Below are positions 12,300 to 22,900 of a DNA stretch of 64,000 nucleotides, one piece after another. Made by a program: the position numbers and the translations under genes. The DNA is from Amphiura filiformis. Lineage: Eukaryota; Echinodermata; Ophiuroidea; Amphilepidida; Amphiuridae. How positions within the stretch are numbered: the stretch's first letter is position 1; each line of letters starts with the position of its first letter. The notes below the pieces were generated by a model. The model searched no databases. It was not told the origin of the DNA and worked only from the letters and a program-made list of their open reading frames with translations. Where the stretch lies: positions 33,672,880 to 33,736,879 of the forward strand of contig NC_092646.1 of the NCBI RefSeq assembly GCF_039555335.1. The letters are read 5' to 3'.

Positions 12300-13220
12300 A
12301 AGAAGCAGTGGCGTACCGTGGCCGCTCCTATCCCGGGGGGCTGAAGAAAATTCAATTTTGCCGCCCCTTCCCTAACAGTCCGAAAAGGTTGACCCAAAAA
12401 AAATTTCGGTGGTTTGAAAAAGTGAAGAGCAAAAAAAAAAAAAGAAGAAGGATTTTAGGCACTAGCGCCCTAAAAGTAACAAATTTTGATGTATACCGTC
12501 GTTTTATCTTTTCAGTTTCTGTTTCCGTTTTTGTAAGTCATTGTTATTCTGAAGTGGTAGTCTCGCAAGTGTGACCAATCTTTTATTCTAGCCTCTATTG
12601 AAATAAGCTGTTTGGTACTTTAGAGTTAACAATGAAGTCAGATTACAGTAACTTACTGAATCCCTTGCGTTTTCGTATCTGAAAAAAATACTTACGGAAA
12701 CTGAAAAGATAAAAAGACCCATAGTACCATTTTTTCAAAAAATTTTATATTTTTTCAATTTTTTCCGCCATTTTTTCTTTGCTAATTCGTTTTGCCGCCC
12801 CTTCGTTTTTGCCGTCCCTGTTTTTGCCGCCCCTTCTTCCGCCGCCCCTTCGTTTTGGCCGCCCCCTGCTTTGACCACGGGGGGCTGGCGCCCCAAATAC
12901 TCGCATGAGAAGCTCCAGAAGATTTTGAATAAGTTGGGGGGGGGGGCTGCTCCGAGGCGCGAAACGCTAAGAGTATGCGCTGGAGGGGTTTGAAATACAT
13001 AAATTTTTACAAGAATTATATAAGAGGCCTACCTTGCATTTTGTATAGGTATGCCTACCCAAAAATTATGAATTTTATCCTAAAATTATGAATTTTATCC
13101 TAAAATTATTAATTTTACCCTAAAATTATGAATTTTACCTCAGATTATTTGGGGGCCCTATGGTACTTGGTCCCCAATCAAAATTATTCGTGGGGGTCTC
13201 CCCGGTTCCGGAGCCACTGG
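12300..13220. repeat. Decayed repeat region with GCCGCCCC runs and a 22-bp tandem repeat
   Basis: CAGTGGCGTACCGTGG at 12306 resembles a hAT terminus, and GCCACTG occurs near 13212, but the flanks do not match. GCCGCCCCTTC is repeated around 12790-12870. A unit close to CCTAAAATTATGAATTTTA repeats four times at 13078-13138. No gene is visible. Confidence 0.4.
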
Positions 13221-13684
13221 TCGGGTTATGTAAAGGTCATAAATATCATTTTCAAAATGTTTTATAATGAAAAACACACCATTTTAAAAATGTAGACCTA
13301 ATTGTAAATTTTGAAACCTAACAGGCCTAATTTATCAACATTTCTAGGCCTATTATGTCCTATTTTGTTATTTATTGGAACGTACACTTTTGTATCAGTG
13401 GAATGGGTCGTTAGCAGGCAAATAAAACGAAAAGTAGAATATAAATATAAAATTATTATATACATTAACATGGCAAAAGACTGGCATGCCACCTAACCAG
13501 AAAGTTAGGCATATGCAGCAAAAATCAGGGATGTGAGAGTTCCTCTTTTCAGCTCATTTCCTCTTTTTTTGTTGCCAACATTTACGCGTTTTTCTTTTAT
13601 TTTCAGCCCATATTTGGCGTTTTTACCCTGATTTTACGCTGTTTTTAGTGATTTTCCTCGTTTTTGGTCTGTGGCCTCTCACAC

Positions 13685-14974
13685 CATTGGCGTACGCAGG
13701 GGGGGTGTTACGTGTGTGAAACACCCCCCTTGGGTTTGTCTAAAAAATAAAATGGGGGAAAAAGAAAGAAAGAGAGAGGAAGAGAGAGGGGAGAGGAGAG
13801 GAGGAGATGAGCATGGCATAGGGTACATAATATCAAATTATCATAGGCCTATAGATGTCTTAACTACCCCACTCAATTTTTTCTCTCCCTATACCCGGTA
13901 TTGACTGACCGGCAACGTACGTAAATATGTCGATTAATGTTAACACCCCTCCCACACACCCCCACATCCCCATTTAATTGTTAATTGACATGGATAGGGC
14001 CTACATGTTAACACCAACACCTATCCATATCGTCACACCCCTACCCCGGCAACGTACGTACGTAAAGGTTTTAATTGTGCAAATTGAGTTCGGGCCTTTT
14101 TTCTGTTTGAAGCAATGATTTAAATAGTGTAAAAATTATGCATCAAATGGCTTCAATCGGACCTTCATTTTGCAAAATTTTCCAACTTCTGCAGGAGGGA
14201 AAACTCTTGTTCACGAAAGGCTTCATGGACCGTTATTTCACCAATTTTCGGCTTTTTCAAACTAAAATTTTACACACTACGGTGCCAAAATGGTCCCCCA
14301 AATCGCCTCAATTAGGTTTTGCAAAGTTTCTTCATTCTGAAGGGGGGGGGACATTCTGTGTAGGCTATAGTAGATAAACAAGTACGGTAGCCATTTTGGC
14401 TTCTGCTTTCGACATTTACCAATTTGTAACACAATTTATATTAATAGGCCTACAACTTTAAGTAAGACTTGTTCACGAAATGCTTCATGAACCGTCATTT
14501 TCACAAATTTTCGGCTTTTTCAAACTAAATTTTTACACACTAATCATGCTAATAGTAATAGTGCCAAAATGGTCCACCACTCGCTTCAATGAGGTCTTCA
14601 TTTTGCAAAAGTTTCTTAATTCTCAGGGGGGCACATCCTCCTCAGACACCCCCTGTGTAGTGGAGAAAGAAGTAGCCATTTTGGCTTCTGCTTTCGACAT
14701 TTACCAATTTGTGTTTATATGTTTAACACAATAGGCCTACAACTGTAGGGAAAACGTGTTCACGAAAGGCTCCATGGACCGTCATTTCACAAATTGTCGG
14801 CTTTTTAAAATTAAAATTTTACACACTAATAGTGCCAAAATTGTCCACCAAATCGCTTCAATTAGGTCTTCATTTCTAAATTCCCTCAGACACCCCCCTG
14901 CTACGCGGTCATTTCTTTGTTTTGTTAGTTTTTTATCATCACACCCCCTTAAGAAATTCCTGCGTACGCGCATG
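13685..14974. mobile_element. hAT-type non-autonomous element (1290 bp) with perfect 8-bp target duplication
   Basis: The ends are CATTGGCGTACGCAGG and CCTGCGTACGCGCATG (imperfect inverted repeats). They are flanked by TCTCACAC at 13677-13684 and 14975-14982. The interior holds three diverged copies of a ~300-bp segment (14140-14350, 14470-14700, 14755-14890), each with CACGAAAGGCTTCATGGACC-like and GTGCCAAAATGGTCC sequence. It lies in intron 1 of the HARBI1-like pseudogene. No transposase is encoded. Confidence 0.75.
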
Positions 14975-15689
14975 TCTCACACCCCTAAAAAATGTTTTTG
15001 AATTTTATTAACAGTTTGATTTTTTTAATACTTCCATAGTCTATAGGCCTATAGCTCGATATCAAAACGTTTAGGCTGTTAAACGCTTCGTGTTTGCTGG
15101 GAACATGGTTAAACTATTAAGGCCTATAGGCCTATTCATGTTAATAACTATTTTGACTTACCCAAAAGATTCACGTGAGTGCAATCAACGGCACTAACAA
15201 TCCCTGGAAATTGGGCGATACTGTGAAACCCTTCCTGTACCCTCCTGATATGTCCGGGACTGGTTGGAAATTTAATATACCGGTCCCTGCGCCGGACAAC
15301 GCTGTCAGTAACTCTGTGAAGTATCCTGCTTACCGACGCATCACTAACGCCAACACTTAGGCCGGTGGCCGTAACATTGGCATCTTGGCCGAAATAGTGT
15401 AACGTTGTGAATATCTGAAACACAGCACCAATGCTATGACTGCGTCCGGTGTCGGGCTCCAAACCCGGACCAAAGGTGTCGAGCAATGTAGTTATCCCTC
15501 TTCTTGTAAACCGATATATGCGGTACATTTGCCTATCACTTAACGTGTCGAGGGATTTGAACGGTCTCTAAAACCCTCTCCCGGGCCAAAGCCCGACGCA
15601 ACCGGGCATCTTGCAGTAAAATGTAGACTGCCATGTTTAATACATGACAGGATGGAAATGGCGCCAATTAATTAACATAATGCAAATAA

Positions 15690-15901
15690 AAGTGCTAAAC
15701 AGTACTTACGAACACCCCTAGGGGTGCTCATAAAGTTACGATTCGTTTATACCATTACGCGTTTACTTACGTGCTGTTTACGTGTCGCAGACTGTTTGTG
15801 AAACAAGTTTACGTACAGTTCGTAACTTACGTACGGTTCACGGGGTTTACGTACGGTTGATACCACTTACGACGAGTCGCAACGCTTAGTGAAACACGCC
15901 A
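15690..15901. mobile_element. Harbinger-type terminal sequence upstream of the transposase exon 1
   Basis: Two back-to-back ends meet at AACACCCCTAGGGGTG (~15711-15726). Reading leftward from there, GGGGTGTTCGTAAGTACTG heads towards the transposase. Reading rightward, GGGGTGCTCATAAAGTTACG begins a stretch full of TTACGTACGG motifs that ends near 15901 with CTTAGTGAAACACGCC. Ends of the type GGGGTGTTYATAAAG and subterminal TTACGTA motifs fit PIF/Harbinger elements. The matching end of the autonomous element is not found in the window. Confidence 0.5.
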
Positions 15902-16189
15902 CTGGTGTGGTTCTCAGAATAAAACACTGAGTTTGGAGTTTGATTCGAACCCGATTTGGTGGTGTGTAAAATCAAGATTTGTTCAAGTCTACTCACCACA
16001 TACTCACAACAGTATGCATTTCTCAATGGGCTAACTTTTTAGCCTGATTACAAGTCTGTCCTTTTAAGCAACAATTTCTCATTCAATTAAAGCATCAAAA
16101 TAAATTGCAATTTTTTTTTTTTTTAATATTTTTTTTTTTTATGAAACAATATGGACTTTTCATAGTCCGTTTCGAAAAAAAATCCTCTT
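15902..16189. repeat. Dispersed repeat family, fullest copy (~290 bp)
   Basis: It starts CTGGTGTGGTTCTCAG and ends GTTTCGAAAAAAAATCC. The first ~105 bp recur at 31891-31992 and the remainder at 52957-53150. On the - strand a B-box-like GGGTTCGAATC is present near 15944-15954, so it may be a tRNA-headed SINE, but the A box is weak. It includes T-rich runs at 16110-16140. Confidence 0.7.
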
Positions 16190-16971
16190 CAAAAAATCCA
16201 ATTTTTGGTATTTGATCACATTAATGGGAGTGGTGCCTGAAGGGTATTCGAGACCCGCGCCCAAATTATTAGGAGGTGGGCTGAGGCCCCTGCCGCGAGC
16301 CCCTCCCTTGCTAAGCCTATATCAGCTTAACGATATTTAAGAATAAAAATTATGTAAGATGAACGTTTGAAATAATTAATAACCTTAAGTGGCAGCAATG
16401 TCAATGAGGCAGCTTTTTGGCCACATGCATCTATGTGGCATCTAGGTTTGTGTGTGTGCACACCATTCCTTTGAGCAACGCTAGTGATTTGAGGCTGTAC
16501 CCAATTCAATCAAATGCGCACTGACATCACTGCCACATTAATGTGAAATATGGCTAGTTTTTCATTCAAATCCAGCATACCTATCTAAACTTGACATTGC
16601 CTTTTTTTACACACACATTTTAAGCTGTAAATTGCATACGATAAAGGCTTTAGAACTTTTTTTCTTCTTTTTTTTTAATTCTAATTTATTTAACTATTTT
16701 TTTGAGGCCTGGCCTATTTTTAGGGTTGGTCGGGTCACACCATTAAAACCAATTTTTGTTAAAGGCCTAATCATCCCAAGTATCATATACCCGTACACAC
16801 ATTTTTTAACCTCTGCTTGTTTATAGCGGATATTTATAGTATATAGCTAGGTGGTCTATTACAAGAAGAATAACTTGCTGCTTTAAACTGAACAGTGCAA
16901 AAAGACAGAGTATGATTAGTCTTTTGTTTTCATATTATGAAAACAAATATCTGGGTAATATATAAACTTAC

Positions 16972-19900
16972 CTGAGACAAGGGGTTGCATTCACTTTGTC
17001 GTGAATTGACGCCATACATGGCCTCACGGGCTACCACGTCGCTTACCAGTTTCAGTATATCACTTGACTTCTTGTGACTGCCTCCTCCTGAAAAGTTTAA
17101 TAGAGGATTATCATTTACTTTAAAATCACTAATAAAAATGGAGCGACAGGTGTATGTTTGGCGCTCCATAACTTCAGGCGATTTTGTTGGAGAATCATTG
17201 CCGAGACCTTGGGGATTGAGTTTTCAATGGGTACCACACCATTTGATTTCAAATAAACCTGGGGAAAATATGATTTGAGAGAGATAAACCATGAGAGCCA
17301 GATTGTCTAGTTTATTATAAATGTTTACCTGCAAATGAACAAGCTTCATGATGTCCATATTTTTATCCAGACATGTTGTTGAAATTGATTGGTATCTTTC
17401 ATAATTTTTTAACAGATCCCTCAACAAGAGACATCTTGTTTGGGACATGCTACATGTCACAAACATCTACACAATATTGACAAAGAACCGGGGTGGGGGC
17501 GGCACTCCAACTTTGGAGGTGATGAGTATGTAGGGCTGTTAAGACCCCCTTTTTCAGAGCTGCTGTCACCCAAAGACCCCTATTTTTTTAACAAACAGAT
17601 GCTCTGTCAGCCGAAGATCCCCTATTTTTCAATTTGATCTGTCACCCAAAGACCCTTACATGTTCAATTTGAACAGCTACTTTCATTTATCACTGATTTT
17701 GCAACTGAAAAAAAAAAGAAATTTGAAGTCATTTAGAACAATAAGATTTTCATGGTTCTGTGGCACTGTTTCGACTCTCACGCAAAGATTCCATTTAAAA
17801 AAGATCATGTTCTCACCCAATGACCCCATATTTTTAACATTTTGCTCTCACCCAATGACCACATATTTTTTACATTTAGCTGAATGCCCCTTAGTGCGAA
17901 AGTGCCAGCCCTTCACCTATATCCATTTCATACTGAAGTCCCCCCGCGGTCAAAGAACAGTCAAAACAATTCTCCGTATCACATTCATTTCATACCCCCC
18001 TGTATATAGGATCCAATTAGAAGAGGTTAGAAAAATATGAGGAATGTATCAATAGCATCTGGTAGTTGCACTATTCTGCATTCTACGTGCAATGCTTTTG
18101 AATGCACCAAGTATGATTCATTCATTTTCCTTTTGTGTTCATACGTTTATATGAGATCTACTCATATTATCAAAGATTTTTAATGACAACTTAGTTACAA
18201 TAATAGCAAAAATTATGGGATTATGGAAAAGGTTGAAAATCTGTACTTAATGTTTTAAACATATTGACATACCAGTCTTGTTATTGTGTCTTTTGATACT
18301 GCCAGCATCACTCTTAAGAGAACTCCACTTGCGACGGCAGTGGTACCACTGCCGCCCTTTACCAGAATGCTGGTTAACGTCATCAGCTACTTTCTTCCAG
18401 TATTTTTGCTTCCTCTCCTCAACCTGAAAAAGAATTTTGATGGTTATTCATATCACTTTCAATATAGTAGTAAAAACAATTTGATAAGATTTTGACAATT
18501 CAAATACACTACATAATTACAAAATGTTCTATGGTCTTCTTTTGTTAAATAAAAACAAAAATATTTACATCAAGTTTGATAGATTCTTGCTTCACTAAAG
18601 CAATTATTAACAAGAGCACCAATGGCGCTGTGGCTCTGCGCTTTTTCGTAATGTTCAGTGAAAGTAATGGTTCTTGGAGTCGATTGTGCAATGTGACAGA
18701 TCACATTCAATGGGTACATCTCATTTGCAGAGCATATGTGACGTGTCATGTCAAAAGGAGACACTTTTGGGCAGGATCGTAAATGGAGATATAGCCAAAA
18801 ATCTGCTGGTGGGTGATTTTTTCACAATTTGGGTTTGTTGCTAATTTGTGATGTTATTAATGTTCAAAATATTGTCTGATAGTTTCAGACCGGAATGTAA
18901 CTGGCATCTTGTATTTTTTGAGACATTTTTCAAGTTAATTCCCACTCTCAACATTGTCAATAATATTTTTAAAGGCCGATATCTCAATTTCCAATTTTAT
19001 AATACCATAACTTCCGAACTCAATATCTTTGCTTAGGAATGTCCAAATTCATTTGGGAAAACGGCGTTGTGGAGCAAAATATCTCTATATTTAAGATATG
19101 TAAAAACCTCAAAATTCATAACCTGCCCAAAAGTGTCTCCTTTTGACATGACACGTCACATATAAGAATACATCAATCAATGTAGGGAATATACTATTTA
19201 GCGACATGAATCGAATCGGGTGGAATTGGATAGAAATGGGTCCAAGTGGACCGAAACTGTTCAAAATACATCTAGGTCAATGTCATAGTGTTGTCTGTTT
19301 ATACTAATTTGATCTCAGTTGACCCCAGGTGACCCTGAAATGGCCTTCCAAAACTTTGCTCTAAATAGTGACTGTACCCACCAGGTTTCATGCCTATCTA
19401 ACAGTTTTTACTCATTTGACCTCAGATAATCCCTGGTGACCCCAAAATGACCTTCCAAAAATGTGACTGCAAATGTTGACTGCATCCATTAAGTTTCATG
19501 TCTGTCCAAAATTTTTTACTAATTTGACCTCAGATGACCCCTGGTGACCCGAAATGACCTTCCACAAATTTGACTCCAAATGTTGACTGTACCCACAAAG
19601 TTTCATGCCCACGTGACAGCTGTTACTAAATTGACCTCAGATGACCCATGGTGACCCTGAAATGACCTTCCAAAATTTGGCTCTAAATTTTGACTGTAGG
19701 CCCTACCTACCATGTTTCATGCTCATATAACAGTTTTTACTAATTTGACTTTAAATGACCCCTGGATGACCTCAGGTGACCCTGAAATGACCATCCCAAA
19801 ATTGGGCTCTAAATGGCGACTGTATCCGCCAAGATTCATGCCCATCCGACAGTTTTTACTAAGTTGACCTCAGATGACCCCTAGTGACCCCAAAATGACC

Positions 19901-22900
19901 TCCAAAAAGTTTAACTCAAAATGTTGACTGTACCCACCAAGTTTCATGCTCATCCAACAGTTTTTACTAATTTGACCTCAAATGACCCATGGTGACCCCA
20001 AAATGACCTTCCAAAAATTTGACTCTAAATGTTGACTGCACCCACCAAGTTTCATGCCCATACAACAGTTTTTACTAATTTGACCACAAACGACCCCTGG
20101 TGACCCTGAAATGACCTTCTTAAAATTTGGCTCTAAATGTTGACTGCACCCACCAAGTTTCATGCCCATACGACAGTTTTTACTAATTTGACCTCAAATG
20201 ACCCCTGGTGACCCCGAAATGACCTTCCCAAAATTTGGATCTAAATGTTGACTGCACCCACCAAGTTTCAAGCCCATACGACAGATCTTACTAATCTGAC
20301 CTCAAATGACCCCTGGTGACCCCGAAATGACCTTCCCAAAATTTGGATCTAAATGTTGACTGCACCCACCAAGTTTCATGCTCATCCAACAGTTTTTACT
20401 AATTTGACCTCAAATGACCCATGGTGACCCCAAAATGACCTTCCAAAAATTTGACTCTAAATGTTGACTGCACCCACCAAGTTTCATGCCCATACAACAG
20501 TTTTTACTAATTTGACCACAAACGACCCCTGGTGACCCTGAAATGACCTTCTTAAAATTTGGCTCTAAATGTTGACTGCACCCACCAAGTTTCATGCCCA
20601 TACGACAGTTTTTACTAATTTGACCTCAAATGACCCCTGGTGACCCTGAAATGACCTTCCAAAAATTTGGCTTTAAATGTTGACTGCACCCACCAAGCTT
20701 CATGCCCATCCCACAGTTTTACTAATTTGACCTCAAATGACCCCTGGTGACCCTGAAATGACCTTCCCAAAATTTCGTAGATCTAAATGTTGACTGCACC
20801 CACCAAGTTTCATGCCCATACGACAGTTTTACTAATTTGACCTCAAATGACCCTTGGTGACCCTGAAATGACCTTCCCAAAATTTGGCTCTAAATGTTGA
20901 CTGCACCCATTAAGTTTCACGCCCATACGACAGTTTTTACTAATTTGACCTCAAATGACCCCTGGTGACCCCGAAATGACCTTCCAAAAATTTGGCTCTA
21001 AATATTGACTGCACCCACCAAGTTTCATGCCCATACGACAGTTTTACTAATTTGACCTCAAATGACCCTGGTGACCCTGAAATGACCTTCCCAAAATTTG
21101 GCTCTACCCCTGGTGACCCCGAAATGACCTTCCCAAAATTTGGATCTAAATGTTGACTGCACCCACCAAGTTTCATGCCCATACGAGTTTTTACTAATTT
21201 GACCTCAAATGACTTCTGGTGACCCCGAAATGATCTTCCCAAAATTTGGATCTAAATGTTGACTGCACCCACCAAGTTTCATGCCCATACGACAGTTTTG
21301 ACTAATTTGACCTCAAATGACCCTTGGTGACCCCGAAATGACCTTCCCAAAATTTGGCTCTAAATGTTGACTGTACCCATTAAGTTTCACGCCCATACGA
21401 CAGTTTTTACTAATTTGACCTCAAATGACCCCTGGTGACCCCGAAATGACCTTCCAAAAATTTGGCTCTAAATGTTGACTGCACCCACCAAGTTTCATGC
21501 CCATACGACAGTTTTTACAAATTTGACCTCAAATGACCCCTGGCGACCCCAAAATGACCTTCCAAAAATTTGGCTCTAAATGTTGACTGCACCCACCAAG
21601 TTTCATGCCCATACGACAGTTTTTACTAATTTGACCTCAAATGACCCCTGGTGACCCCGAAATGACCTTCCCAAAATTTGGCTCTAAATGTTGACTGCAC
21701 CCACCAAGTTTCATGCCCATACGACAGTTTTTACTAATTTGACCTCAAATGACCCCTGGTGACCCTGAAATGACCTTCCAAAATTTGGCTCTAAATGTTG
21801 ACTGCACCCACCAAGTTTCATGCCCATACAACAGTTTTTACTAATTTGACCTCAAATGACCCCTGGTGACCCCGAAATGACCTTCCAAAAATTTGGCTCT
21901 AAATGTTGACTGCACCCACCAAGTTTCATGCCCATACGAGTTTTTACTAATTTGACCTCAGATGACCTCCTGGTGACCCCGAAATGACCTTCCCAAAATT
22001 TGGATCTAAATGTTGACTGCAGCCACCAAGTTTCATGCCCATACGAGTTTTTACTAATTTGACCTCAAATGACTTCTGGTGACCCCGAAATGATCTTCCC
22101 AAAATTTGGATCTAAATGTTGACTGCACCCACCAAGTTTCATGCCCATACGACAGTTTTGACTAATTTGACCTCAAATGACCCTTGGTGACCCCGAAATG
22201 ACCTTCCCAAAATTTGGCTCTAAATGTTGACTGTACCCATTAAGTTTCACGCCCATACGACAGTTTTTACTAATTTGACCTCAAATGACCCTGGTGACCC
22301 CGAAATGACCTTCCAAAATTTGGCTCTAAATGTTGACTGCACCCACCAAGTTTCATGCCCATACGACAGTTTTTACAAATTTGACCTCAAATGACCCCCG
22401 GTGACCTTGAAATGACCTTCCAAAAATTTGGCTTTAAATGTTGACTGCACCCACCAAGTTTCATGCCCATACGACAGTTTTTACTAATTTGACCTCAAAT
22501 GACCCCTGGTGACCCCGAATGACCTTCCCAAAATTTGGCTCTAAATGTTGACTGCACCCACCAAGTTTCATGCCCATACGACAGTTTTTACTAATTTGAC
22601 CTCAAATGACCCCTGGTGACCCCGAAATGACCTTCCCAATATTTGGCTCTAAATGTTGACTGCACCCACCAAGTTTCATGCCCATACAACAGTTTTTACT
22701 AATTTGACCTCAAATGACCCCTGGTGACCCCGAAATGACCTTCCAAAAATTTGGCTCTAAATGTTGACTGCACCCACCAAGTTTCATGCCCATACGAGTT
22801 TTTACTAATTTGACCTCAAATGACCCCTGGTGACCCCGAAATGACCTTCCCAAAATTTGGATCTAAATGTTGACTGCACCCACCAAGTTTCATGCCCATA

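Larger units (their letters stand above)
9200..15634 (-). pseudogene. HARBI1-like PIF/Harbinger transposase (DDE_Tnp_4), three exons, frameshifted
   Basis: Exon 1 is complement 15162-15634, exon 2 complement 11006-11291, exon 3 complement 9200-9486; both introns are GT-AG. Exon 1 starts at an ATG (MAVYILLQDARLRRALARER), then carries the N-terminal helices and the start of the nuclease fold, including VDCTHV (first Asp). Exon 2 has ENEFAYVDRR, HSINVQ, the motif WPGSTHDSRI and GDSGYP (second Asp). Exon 3 has TRVRIEQ (expected Glu) and ends DPRFACDIIVACCVL...IVNDFFHIVGIG. The order matches the Harbinger transposase family. Breaks: two apparent single-base losses in T runs at about 15555-15576, and a frameshift near 9404-9412 after the Glu. 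As written no continuous protein can be made, unless these are assembly errors. Introns carry a minisatellite, a hAT element and other repeats, which suggests an old copy. Confidence 0.8.

Noticed and set aside
12306-13218. hAT element between CAGTGGCGTACC and GCCACTG
   Set aside because: Bases outside the two ends do not match as a duplication, and the interior is a patchwork; left as a decayed repeat region.
16327-16494. Definite last exon of the second Myb/SANT-like gene
   Set aside because: The acceptor (GGGTACAG) lacks a pyrimidine tract and the encoded sequence has no likeness to the first gene's tail; mentioned only as a possibility.
19978-21242. - strand frames with a 36-residue repeat (GMKLGGCSQHL...)
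   Set aside because: They follow the 108-bp satellite period, which is divisible by three. No start context, domain or splice support.
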